A stretch of DNA of 10,152 nt, taken from positions 1 through 10,152 of the forward strand of contig PDHQ01000736.1 in NCBI GenBank assembly GCA_003339415.1. Reading direction: 5' to 3'. Position 1 is the first letter of the stretch. Every line of letters begins with the position of its first letter. The notes under the pieces were generated by a model. The model was not told the origin of the DNA and ran no database searches. It worked only from the letters and a program-made list of their open reading frames with translations. Of this stretch, positions 1-6,625 are shown one piece after another. This DNA is from Ophiocordyceps camponoti-saundersi (nom. inval.) (lineage: Eukaryota; Ascomycota; Sordariomycetes; Hypocreales; Ophiocordycipitaceae). Made by a program: the position numbers and the translations under genes.

Positions 1-32
1 GTTGGTTTATTCTATGTTCGTAGTTGCCTATT

Positions 33-54
33 CCCCCCCCCCCCCCCCCCCCCC
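33..54. repeat. C22 homopolymer
   Basis: An uninterrupted run of 22 C is visible. RIP needs C followed by A, so a pure C run is immune except at its last base, which may explain its survival in otherwise mutated DNA. Its true length is uncertain because sequencers often miscount such runs. Confidence 0.95.
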
Positions 55-332
55 TTATTATCGTAGCCGTCGATATAATAGAAACCTTTACTAAGAAGCT
101 TAAGTAGATCCGAAAAATCGTCCTTATTACTAAAAGTTAGGGTACGCGGACTTACGTCTATAGGTTACGGATTATTAGCGTAGTAAACTGTCGAGACGCT
201 TATAAAAGAGTTCCGGGCGTAGCGTAGTATCGGGCCCGATTAGGCTATTAGCGTCTAGTTCGACGGCGAGGCGGGCCTGCGTTTTTAAGTTCCGGATTAT
301 TAGCGTAGTAGATTGCTAACTATCCGGACTCA

Positions 333-347
333 GGGGGGGGGGGGGGG
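333..347 (+). repeat. G15 homopolymer at the end of a motif-led unit
   Basis: A run of 15 G follows TATCCGGACTCA. The unit starts with the motif copy at 294, so motif, TATCCGGACT and G-run form one roughly 55 bp block. A related block ends at 781. A run this long on one strand could form a G-quadruplex, which is inference from base content only. Confidence 0.9.
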
Positions 348-767
348 CTATTTATAGAACTAAAGACGGCTCCTAATTATCGCAGCTAGGCCGGGGGAGA
401 CGCTACCGCCCTTCCTAAAAGATATATATAGCGAAGGTCGATAACGTCTATATAAAGGTTTTAGATAAGCTATCGCCTAGGGATAGGCTTTATATTATCC
501 GGGATATATACCTTCTAGTGCTAAGGGTGGGATCCGGACTCGACTAAGCTTATACTAACTATTATAATAAAGGCCGATATAGTCTATCCTAACGGCAAAC
601 GAAAGCTTATAGTTCGGGAACTTACCTTAGGGAGTATCTGCTTAGGGAGGATAGCCTAATATAGCCTCGATTAGCCTCGGCTATCGACGGCGTGGTGATT
701 AACCTAGCGGATTATTAGCGTAGTAGACTGCCTGCTACCTAGCGGCGAATTATCCGGACTTAGGCTA

Positions 768-781
768 GGGGGGGGGGGGGG
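768..781 (+). repeat. G14 homopolymer, second motif-led unit
   Basis: A run of 14 G follows TATCCGGACTTAGGCTA. It lies about 60 bp after the motif copy at 709, which parallels the block ending at 347. The shared order (motif, TATCCGGACT, G-run) shows that the two blocks have a common origin, although the sequence between motif and G-run differs in length. Confidence 0.9.
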
Positions 782-836
782 AAGCCGATAAGATAACTAT
801 TCCTAAGACTAACGGGCCGTTAGCGTAAGGGATATT

Positions 837-849
837 GCCACCTAGTGGC
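837..849. repeat. Short inverted repeat next to the least mutated motif copy
   Basis: GCCAC and GTGGC form five-base arms around CTA, immediately before the motif copy at 850. A mutated relative, GCTACCTAGCGGCG, is seen near 734-747. The arms keep CA and TG, which are rare elsewhere in the window. Confidence 0.5.
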
Positions 850-896
850 GGATTATTAGCGTGGTGGACTGCCTATACCCTAGGAGCAAAAAGCAT

Positions 897-967
897 CTTC
901 ACCCTCTACCCTCCTCCCTCCTCCTCCTCCTAAGCATTATCTCCCCCTCTTTTTCCCCCTTTCCTTA
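897..967 (+). repeat. Polypyrimidine, CTC-rich tract
   Basis: About 70 bases are nearly all C and T, with repeated CTCCTC units and CCCCCTCTTTTTCCCCC. It may be a simple-sequence tract or the pyrimidine-rich leader often seen upstream of fungal genes. It lies just before the decayed frame that begins near 995. Confidence 0.7.
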
Positions 968-994
968 GCCTATTATAACCCGTCGTCTATTATA

Positions 995-1505
995 GAAGTA
1001 AAAAGTATCCTTACCCTCCTAAAGCCCCTAAAAACCCCTATCGCAAACCGACCCTATCTTACCGTAGTTCGAAACCCTTAGGGTATAACGCTTAAAGAGA
1101 TAACTTATTAAAGTCTAGAAGTCTCGAGGAAGATAGGGACTTTTAGTAAAATAAATATAACTAAACGCACCCTCTTCTAGTTAGCCTCTTTACTCGCGTA
1201 TCGAAACTTAATATAGGAGTTAGTAATAATATAGCTATTATTCGAAAAGCCTAATAATACCCCGACTAAAAAGGTATTATAGCGAAGATTACGGAATTCG
1301 ATAAATTTAAGGTAGTAGCCCCTCCTTAACCTTACCTCCGCCCGAGCTACCGCCCGAAGAATATATAACGAGGAAGATAACTGCTATTAGAGAAAAGAGG
1401 ATAAGTTATTAAACCGTATCGCCCGCCTCTTTACTATCTACCTTTACCGCGTAGAGTATAAGCGAGCGGATTACTTACGCGGACTAGGATTATCCGCGTA
1501 GTAGA
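995..1505 (+). pseudogene. Decayed plus-strand reading frame, unassigned
   Basis: One reading frame (starting GAA at 995) runs for about 170 codons without a frame change, interrupted only by roughly a dozen TAA/TAG codons, the products expected from CAA, CAG or TGG under RIP. It reads as a helical, charged protein, with short segments such as KSILTLLKPL early, TLFxLASLLAYRNLI in the middle and KEDKLLNRIARLFTIYLYRV near the end, where x marks a stop. The frame then runs into the clustered motif at 1487. No start codon is visible, which is expected because ATG becomes ATA under RIP. I do not recognise the family. The stop density is only modestly below the local average, so this may be a remnant of a transposon or host gene, or a chance frame. 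Confidence 0.35.
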
Positions 1506-1747
1506 TTATTAGCGTAATAGATTTAGATTATTAGCGTAGTAAACTATCCGCCTACGTCCTAGAGTTCCGGATTATCCGGACTAGATTATCGGCGTAGTAA
1601 ATTACTACGCGGATTATTAGCGTAGTAGATAGCTATACGGATTATCCGCGTAATAGATTATTAGCGTAATAGATTTAGATTATTAGCGTAGTAAACTATC
1701 GGCGTAGTAGTTAGCTTATTTAGATTAGATTATCGGCGTAGTAAACT
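1487..1747 (+). repeat. Dense cluster of the short motif, including a 62 bp duplication
   Basis: About eleven overlapping or adjacent copies of the motif pack into 260 bp. Within them, 1487-1548 and 1639-1700 are the same three-copy block repeated 152 bp apart, differing by a single G/A. Neighbouring copies are spaced 17 and 22 bp inside each block. The two forms of the motif (TTAGCG and CCGCG or CGGCG) alternate. This is the only place where the motif is tandem rather than scattered. Confidence 0.85.
1592..1610. repeat. Perfect 9 bp inverted repeat inside the motif cluster
   Basis: GCGTAGTAA and TTACTACGC are exact reverse complements separated by one A. The right arm is the only clear minus-strand copy of the motif end, so a head-to-head junction of two motif copies is likely. 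Confidence 0.75.
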
Positions 1748-1846
1748 ATCCGCTTACTTTTCTCTTCTTTCTCTAGCTACTAGGGCTTCCGCTAATATTT
1801 ATAGGTTACGGATTATTAGCGTAGTAAACTCCTAAGTAAAAGCTTT

Positions 1847-1919
1847 AGAAATCCGAGGATAGATCGCAGCTAATAGAGGCTATAATACTAGCGAGGAAAC
1901 GCCGAGGAAAACTCTATTA
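1847..1919. repeat. 73 bp direct repeat, copy 1
   Basis: This stretch matches 1965-2037 over 73 bp with only two differences, both G against A (near 1868 and 1892), exactly what RIP leaves. The copies are 118 bp apart and each is preceded by a copy of the short motif (1810 and 1934). Confidence 0.9.
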
Positions 1920-1964
1920 CTAGCTATAGCTAGGGATTATTAGTATAGTAGATTCTTAAGAAGT

Positions 1965-2037
1965 AGAAATCCGAGGATAGATCGCGGCTAATAGAGGCTA
2001 TAATACTAGCAAGGAAACGCCGAGGAAAACTCTATTA
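1965..2037. repeat. 73 bp direct repeat, copy 2
   Basis: Second copy of the unit at 1847-1919. It ends exactly where the next short motif copy starts (2038), so the unit is bounded by motif copies on both sides. Confidence 0.9.
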
Positions 2038-2183
2038 GGATTATTAGCGTAGTAAACTCCTAAGAAGCGAGGGTACCTTTACGGTGCCTGTTATATATCT
2101 AGTCTCTAAGAATAACGAATAGTTATACTATATAGCTACGTAAGGACTAGGACGTGGTTAAATCCGATATAACGGATAAAGAC
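2038..2183 (+). repeat. 146 bp direct repeat, copy 1, led by the short motif
   Basis: This unit begins with a motif copy and matches 2203-2348 with no gaps at an offset of 165 bp, or 55 codons. Differences are mostly transitions. A small echo of its 3' end (ATATAATAGATAAAGA) is repeated again at about 2351-2366. Confidence 0.9.
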
Positions 2184-2202
2184 TTATACTAGCTATAGCT
2201 AA

Positions 2203-2348
2203 GGATTATTAGCGTAGTGGACTCCTAAGAAGCGAGGGTACTTATACGGTGCTCGTTATATATCCGGTCTCTAAGAATAACGAATAGTTATGCTATATAG
2301 CTACGTAAGGACCGGGACGTAGTCGAATCCGATATAATAGATAAAGAC
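2203..2348 (+). repeat. 146 bp direct repeat, copy 2, led by the short motif
   Basis: Second copy of the unit at 2038-2183. It keeps TGCTATATAG where copy 1 has TACTATATAG (near 2291), so here copy 2 is the less mutated one, while copy 1 keeps GACGTGG where copy 2 has GACGTAG. Each copy has therefore been mutated independently. Confidence 0.9.
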
Positions 2349-2705
2349 TAATATAATAGATAAAGATTTATTCTTCCTCTATAAGAAGCGTAGGGCTACT
2401 ACTATTTAAGAGTTTAAGACTATATATAAGATCGATAAGATCGAGGAAGTGCCTCGTTACTTATTAAGCTTAGATCGCTATCCTAAACGATAGCGTATAT
2501 TATATACGCCTCTTTTATTCCTAAAGCCGGCGCTACCGCGCTTAATACTATATTTTTCGAAGTAGCGGCCGAGACGACGTAGGCTAAGTTCTCGCCTAAC
2601 ATTATCGCACTAGAGATTAAACCTAAACTAAGGGATTATCCGCGTAGTAGATTACCTACCTAAGTAGCGTTAAAGATAGGGAGTTTTCGTCGGCTTGCGC
2701 CCCTA

Positions 2706-2720
2706 GGGAATTTAAACCCC
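2706..2720. repeat. Solitary copy of the TTTAAA palindrome unit
   Basis: GGGAATTTAAACCCC is followed by TTCGGTATTATAGCC. It matches the tandem array about 170 bp downstream, including the TTCGGTATTAT tail. Confidence 0.8.
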
Positions 2721-2876
2721 TTCGGTATTATAGCCTCTAATATTGCTACCTTTAATATCGTAGCCTTTAGTATCGTAGCCTCTTATCGCGACGCGTTAGT
2801 TTCTATAACCTTATTATAGCTATCGCTCCTAGCTATTACTATAGATACTTACCTAGTAGCTATAGCTAACTTTATA

Positions 2877-2941
2877 GGGGATTTAAACCCCTCCGGTAAT
2901 AGGGGATTTAAACCCCTCCGGTTATAGGGGATTTAAACCCC
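2877..2941. repeat. Three tandem 25 bp units with a near-perfect palindrome
   Basis: GGGGATTTAAACCCC occurs at 2877, 2902 and 2927, a period of exactly 25 bp, joined by CTCCGGTAATA-like spacers. If the A after GGGG was once G, each unit would be a perfect palindrome, GGGGTTTAAACCCC, with one extra G; a G to A change is the RIP signature on the opposite strand. Tandem dyads of this kind often bind dimeric proteins or form cruciforms, but nothing here shows binding. Confidence 0.85.
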
Positions 2942-3004
2942 TTCGGTATTATCGCCTTTAGTATTACTACCGTAAACGGTATATCCGTCGCTATTAAGAT
3001 AGAT

Positions 3005-3111
3005 AGGCAAAGAGCTACCGAATATATAATACGCTAAAGAATATAGCTATTACTAGCGATAGCTAGGGATTATTAGCGTGGTAGACTGCTAGACAAATAG
3101 CTACCGAATAT
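3005..3111. repeat. Short direct duplication around a motif copy
   Basis: About 20 bp at 3005-3024 (GGCAAAGAGCTACCGAATAT) recur at 3092-3111 with G/A-type and other changes, 87 bp apart. The second copy begins directly after the short motif at 3067, another case of the motif marking a module edge. Confidence 0.7.
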
Positions 3112-3389
3112 CTAGTGCCTATAGCTAGCCCGTAGCTATATTAATTAGGGTTTCTAGCAGCTAATAATAAATTAGAGGCTAAACTATAAACCTATATACG
3201 ATATCTTATAAAAGGTACCTTAAAAGCTTAGTTAACGCTTAGCTTCTCCGGAAAAGTAACGAAGAATACGGTACGAGAGGCTAAGAACAGTACCTCTAAT
3301 AACAAGGCTATAGACAGTGCCTAACTACCTTATAGACTAGCTAAAAGATAAAGGCGTATACCTAGACACGAGCAGCGGCATAGAGGCCT

Positions 3390-3464
3390 AAAGGGTGGAG
3401 AGTATAATAGCGTAAAGAGCGTAAGGGGTGGAGGGTATAAGTGGCCGGGTAGGGGCGAGTATAA
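3390..3464 (+). repeat. Three imperfect copies of a GGGTGGAG-GTATAA unit
   Basis: AAGGGTGGAGAGTATAAT, AAGGGGTGGAGGGTATAAG and a mutated GGGTAGGGGCGAGTATAAT follow one another with offsets of 33 and about 22 bp. The first two keep TGG while the third has TAG, in line with RIP. Confidence 0.6.
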
Positions 3465-3990
3465 TTAAATATATTTATCGCCGAAAGTAATAATTAAGTA
3501 AATCCGAAAAAAAAAACCCGCTAATTAGATAAGTAGAATACTAGCTAGCTTAGCTAATTAGCGCTCTATATTTCTATAAGACTAATATAGTCTATAAGGT
3601 TAGTATTTAAACTGCGAGAATAGTATATATCGTAATACTATATCTAAGCGTTAGACTACCTATACGAGTAACTATAGCGTGCTCTGCAGATCCTATTACT
3701 ATTACGTAATCTATATTCGTAATAATATTATAAAAAAAAATCTTTATTAAAATATAAATATATATCTAACTAGCACTCGTGCAGAGGTAACGATAACTAC
3801 TAGTCTTATAGCCCCCTATAGCTTCCCGGTAAGGTATATATAAGCAGTAAGATATACCGATTAACGGCTTTATAGGATAAATTAACGTTGCCCTAATTAT
3901 TAATATAAAGTTTCAAAGTAACGCCCTTTTAATTACCTAATTACGGATTATATCTAATTATATTACTAAATAAATATAACCCCTCGCTTA
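3465..3990. other. TA-rich stretch with nothing recognisable
   Basis: I see no repeat of note and no favoured reading frame. The stretch has short A runs (about 3509 and 3732) and a high TpA content. Confidence 0.5.
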
Positions 3991-4209
3991 TTAGCTTTCG
4001 GAAATATACGTATCTTTTCCTATTTTCTTATTACTTCCTCTATAGTCGACGACACTATCGAGGTCGGAGTTAATATCGATATCTTCGTATCCCTTAAGCG
4101 AGATAGTCGGTCCTAATCTAGCGGATAGTATTAGATTTTTATTATAACTACTTACCTTCCTAGGCAGAAAAAGGGCACTTTGGCGGGGGAAGAAGGATAC
4201 CCTAAGCAA
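3991..4209 (-). other. Open minus-strand stretch of 72 codons, doubtful
   Basis: This is the longest stop-free frame in the window, beginning at a TTG inside the 240 bp repeat and ending at TAA. The predicted C-terminal half is acidic and hydrophilic (for example YEDIDINSDLDSVVDYRG). There is no ATG. A GTAAGT near 4150-4155 on this strand is followed by TCTAATAC and a TAG 38 bases after it starts, so it might be an exon end plus a very short intron, but that is speculative. It may be the 3' end of a lost gene or a chance frame. Confidence 0.2.
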
Positions 4210-4415
4210 GCGTAGCAGATACCTAAGGGGCGTAACTTCTTAGGTAACTATAGTCTTTAACTAATATAGGGGGGGGTCTCCAGCTCTAAAGGGAAGAGCT
4301 AGATAGTAATTCTTTATCGGGAAAATAATAAGGAGTCGGTTTTCCACATAGAGACAGGAGAGGAAAGAATAAAAAAAACGAAAACTATTTAATTAAATGC
4401 TAAGAACTTTAAAAT
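4177..4415 (+). repeat. About 240 bp dispersed repeat, copy 1
   Basis: It starts with ACTTTGGCGGGGG and ends around CTATTTAATTAAAT and a following ACTTTAAAA. A 26 bp core (4197-4222) is identical to 6403-6428. Shared landmarks in order are ACTTT(G/A)GCGGGG, the core, a G-rich stretch, AGCTAGATA(G/A)TAATTCTTTAT, a purine-rich stretch and AACTATTTAATTAAAT. Copy 1 keeps TGG and ATG where copy 2 has TAG and ATA. Two direct copies 2.2 kb apart could be long terminal repeats, but I see no clear TG...CA ends, target duplication, primer site or polypurine tract at the expected places. Confidence 0.8.
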
Positions 4416-5160
4416 AAGTGTTTAAATTAGTAATTTATAGTTTAAAAGTGTAAAGTTTAAAATATAGGGTTAGTAGGTATCCTTTCAGCTTCTTCGTTAA
4501 TAGAAAAGATAGCTCGATATCTTTTTACGAGGAATTCCCGTAGCTATAATAGCTTTCGATAATACCTGCGAGTTTAAGAGCGAGGCGATTAAGGCCTCGG
4601 ACGAGAAGATGGCCTTATTCTGCCTTATTCGCCCCCGTATAATCTATAGGAGAACGGCCTCGCAGAGAGGGCCGGCAGGACCCTATTAACGATAGCGAGG
4701 GCTAATTACCTATATATAAAGCCTCCCGTAATCCTATAGCCGTAATATATTAACTTATCCTTAGAAGCTAGTTAATACCCTTAGTCCCTATCCTACGTTA
4801 CCCCCTAACGTTCCCTTTAGCTAACTACCTGCCTTTAAGTCTAGTCGTTAAACCGTAGCGGTCTACCCCTCTTACGTCCCTCTCTTCGGTTTATATATTT
4901 ACCCTCCTTCTCCTCCTTACTATCTAGCAGCGGTATAGTAAGGGAAAATAAGTGCCTTAAAGGAGTAAAATCGCCGTGCTTAATTTTACCTAAGTGTAAC
5001 TATCTATCTAGAAAAGATTAGGGATAGGGGCCGGGGTCGTATAATTTCTCCCTCCGTCTATACCTTTATTATAGGGCGTTATGCCTCTTAACTAGCCACC
5101 CTATACTATTAAGCGTAGCTATTATAAATCTATAATAAACTATTTTATTATTTACTACCT
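4416..5160. other. Inter-repeat region without a recognisable gene
   Basis: Pyrimidine and TA-rich DNA with no favoured frame. It carries a GC-richer island near 4640-4690 and CT-rich patches near 4870-4925. If the 240 bp repeats are LTRs this would be the 5' internal region, but no retroelement motif is visible. Confidence 0.45.
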
Positions 5161-5168
5161 AACTCTAC

Positions 5169-5178
5169 TATATATAAG
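5169..5178 (+). promoter_or_regulatory. TATA-like box upstream of the 5266 frame
   Basis: TATATATAAG is followed within 20-50 bp by CT-rich tracts (GCTTTTTCTCCCTTTTT), the usual arrangement in filamentous fungal promoters, and about 90 bp later by the ATG at 5266. TA-rich RIP DNA produces TATA-like strings easily. Confidence 0.3.
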
Positions 5179-5223
5179 CTTCGTTACGCTTTTTCTCCCT
5201 TTTTAAGTTTTTAGCTTTCCTTA

Positions 5224-5263
5224 TCTTATCGTATCTTATCGAATCTTATCGCGTCTTACCGTA
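5224..5263 (+). repeat. Four tandem 10 bp units just before an ATG
   Basis: TCTTATCGTA, TCTTATCGAA, TCTTATCGCG and TCTTACCGTA follow each other exactly, ending 2 bp before ATG at 5266. The shared part is TCTTATCG. It would lie in the leader of the decayed frame. Confidence 0.8.
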
Positions 5264-5265
5264 AT

Positions 5266-5436
5266 ATGCAAACGCCTTAAACGTTTATAATCGATACCGA
5301 TATTATTATTTTCCTAATTCCCCTAGCGATTTATAGCCGTATAATAACCCCACCTCCCTTAAAGAAACGGAAACAAACGCCCTTCTTCTCTCTTCTTTTC
5401 GTTAGTATTTTTTTGCCGTTTTTATCACCACGCCTC
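5266..5436 (+). pseudogene. Short broken frame with a KKRK basic cluster
   Basis: An ATG at 5266 opens a frame that has TAA as its fifth codon and then 52 open codons up to TAA at 5437. The protein would read MQTP, stop, then a hydrophobic stretch, and then PPPLKKRKQTPF, a cluster resembling a nuclear localisation signal, followed by another hydrophobic stretch. The early TAA fits a CAA changed by RIP. A TATA-like box and CT-rich leader lie upstream. This could be a first exon or a tiny protein; no family is recognised. Confidence 0.3.
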
Positions 5437-5509
5437 TAATCTACTCTACCGTCCTTCTATTCACACGTTTAAGTAAGATATAATATATTCACCTCCCTAT
5501 TTCTTCGGA

Positions 5510-5516
5510 TATAAAA
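5510..5516 (+). promoter_or_regulatory. TATA box upstream of the 5640 frame
   Basis: TATAAAA is followed directly by a C/T-rich stretch (CCCCCTCCTTCCTTACC) and, 130 bp downstream of its start, by the presumed mutated start codon at 5640. This is the most promoter-like site in the window. Confidence 0.4.
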
Positions 5517-5639
5517 CCCCCTCCTTCCTTACCACCCCCTACTCTTTTATATATCTCTATCTAAGCTTAAGCTAATACTCTGCCCTACTCTTCTACTCGG
5601 CATATATTAATATACGCTACCGCTATCCCTACCTCTACT

Positions 5640-6374
5640 ATATCTTCCGAGCAATCTATTCCCGAACTCTTTATAACTATTATCTCTCTCTTTTATTAAC
5701 TTAAAGAATAATAGGAGATATATTTTATAGAGATCTATAATAACTAAGCCTACCTTGCCCGCTTTCTATAATAAGCTAATAGGTCTATCGACCTAACCTC
5801 TAATATATCCTACCCTACTATATAGTATACCCCTACCTAGCTTGCCGCTATAGAGAAAGCTATTATAGTAACTAGCCTTTAGGTCGCAGTACTTACCCGT
5901 TATATAGATCGTATAAAATATTAACCTTACTTTAAAAAAAAAAAAATCTACGGTTAAAACTAACTAGATATAATAAAATAGAGTTTTAGGATACTTAGGA
6001 CGCTATCTAGGCCGCTTACTATAATCGCCTCCCTTACTCTCTAAACTACCTTCCGCCTTCTACTCTCTAAACTATAATAAATCCCTCTAACGATATTAAC
6101 TCCCCTTAATCTACTCCCCGCCGATAAGAATCTACGGCTAGCTTTAATATCGGCCCTATTTACTATAACTCGGAGACTAAGGAGGTTTAAGATATATCTA
6201 TAAAGTTTAGCACCTATATTAGTATTATAACTATATTAGATATAGAACTACTTTAGAATTTACGAAAAGGCCTCTCTTAACGCCTACTCTAAATCCCTCG
6301 TATCTATAGGAGCTTAGCTTATACCTTACTTTATAATATAACCTAAGTATTTCGCTTTCCCTTAAGCTTAGATA
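5640..6374 (+). pseudogene. Decayed frame with a lost start codon and a frame change at A13
   Basis: The frame begins ATA TCT TCC GAG CAA, where ATA is probably a former ATG (G to A, the RIP change on the other strand). It continues for about 98 codons as a Gln- and Leu-rich helical segment (for example IPELFITIISLFY early and LAAIEKAIIVTSL later) with about ten TAA/TAG codons where Gln or Trp would fit. At a run of 13 A (5934-5946) the better frame shifts back by one base and reads LPYSLNYLPPSTL and further on SETKEV. The order, helical then Pro/Ser-rich, is gag-like in flavour, and it lies between two direct repeats, but there is no zinc knuckle or protease motif to prove a retroelement. 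The second part is the weaker one. Confidence 0.35.
5934..5946 (+). repeat. A13 homopolymer at the frame change
   Basis: Thirteen A in a row lie where the decayed 5640 frame appears to shift by -1. A length change of the run after the gene died is the simplest cause. Confidence 0.8.
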
Positions 6375-6382
6375 TACCGCTT

Positions 6383-6625
6383 ACTTTAGCGGGGAGAGAA
6401 AGATACCCTAAGCAAGCGTAGCAGATACGTACGAGACGTGTCTTCCTAGGTTACCGTAGTCGCTAGCTATTATAAAGGGGTAGGGGGGCTCTGCTCTAGG
6501 TATATAGCTAGATAATAATTCTTTATAAGTAAGGTTACTTAAGGTTAATTTTCTATATAAAAATAGGAGGAAAAAGAAGAGAAGGGTAAAGAACTATTTA
6601 ATTAAATACTAAAAGCTTTAAAACG
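6383..6625 (+). repeat. About 240 bp dispersed repeat, copy 2
   Basis: Same landmarks and spacing as copy 1 at 4177-4415 (start to AACTATTTAATTAAAT is 206 bp in copy 1 and 209 bp in copy 2). It has TAG for TGG and ATA for ATG, so it is the more mutated copy. Its left edge runs into the tail of the decayed frame that begins at 5640. Confidence 0.8.

Larger units (their letters stand above)
1..994. other. Repeat-rich left end, no gene recognised
   Basis: No reading frame here can be defended. The stretch holds a C22 run, two long G runs, four copies of the GGATTATTAGCG motif and a polypyrimidine tract, each listed separately. Most of it shows the CpA/TpG loss seen across the window, but a patch around 837-905 keeps CA and TG dinucleotides and looks less mutated. 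Two short CTTAGGGA strings near 610-650 are not a telomere array. Confidence 0.6.
2038..2565 (+). pseudogene. Decayed plus-strand frame with an in-phase internal duplication
   Basis: A single frame spans both copies of the 146 bp repeat and continues to a TAG at 2563. Because the repeat offset (165 bp) is a multiple of three, both copies are read in the same phase, giving two related segments that each start with PKKRGYLYGA. Downstream of them the frame reads as basic and helical (for example EFKTIYKIDKIEEVPRYLLS). Many TAA/TAG codons interrupt it, consistent with RIP. Start codon not found; family not recognised. The in-phase spacing is the main argument for past coding, but it would happen by chance one time in three. 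Confidence 0.3.
169..3087 (+). repeat. Interspersed short motif, about 21 same-strand copies
   Basis: A motif of about 21 nt begins with GGATTATTAGCG and continues TAGTA, then A or G, then ACT. Copies, some partial, start near 169, 294, 709, 850, 1487, 1504, 1526, 1569, 1584, 1611, 1639, 1656, 1678, 1695, 1728, 1810, 1934, 2038, 2203, 2633 and 3067. All read on the plus strand. Most variation is G/A or C/T, as RIP would cause; a second form has CC or CG in place of TA before GCG. The copy at 850 keeps GTGGTGGACT and is the least mutated. Flanks differ between copies, yet several copies share the same left or right flank, so the motif sits at module joins. Read in frame, it would give G-L-L-A followed by two codons that are stops here or Trp when unmutated, then T. 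I know no named repeat family that matches. Confidence 0.9.
2566..3500. other. Repeat-bearing stretch without a recognisable gene
   Basis: It holds two motif copies (2633, 3067), the TTTAAA palindrome array, a small direct duplication at 3005-3024 and 3092-3111, and a three-copy GGGTGGAG-like repeat near 3390-3464. The sequences after the palindromes (TTCGGTATTAT followed by short GCC-TTTAGTATC-like units) recur at 2721 and 2942. No frame stands out. Confidence 0.5.

Noticed and set aside
610..650. CTTAGGGA strings as a telomere repeat
   Set aside because: Only two scattered copies, not a TTAGGG tandem array.
169..3087. CRISPR array formed by the repeated short motif
   Set aside because: Spacing is irregular, some copies overlap, the spacers are themselves duplicated, and the DNA is fungal in character with no cas genes.
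4177..6625. Calling the repeat pair a definite LTR retrotransposon
   Set aside because: No reverse transcriptase, integrase, zinc knuckle, primer-binding site or target duplication could be seen.
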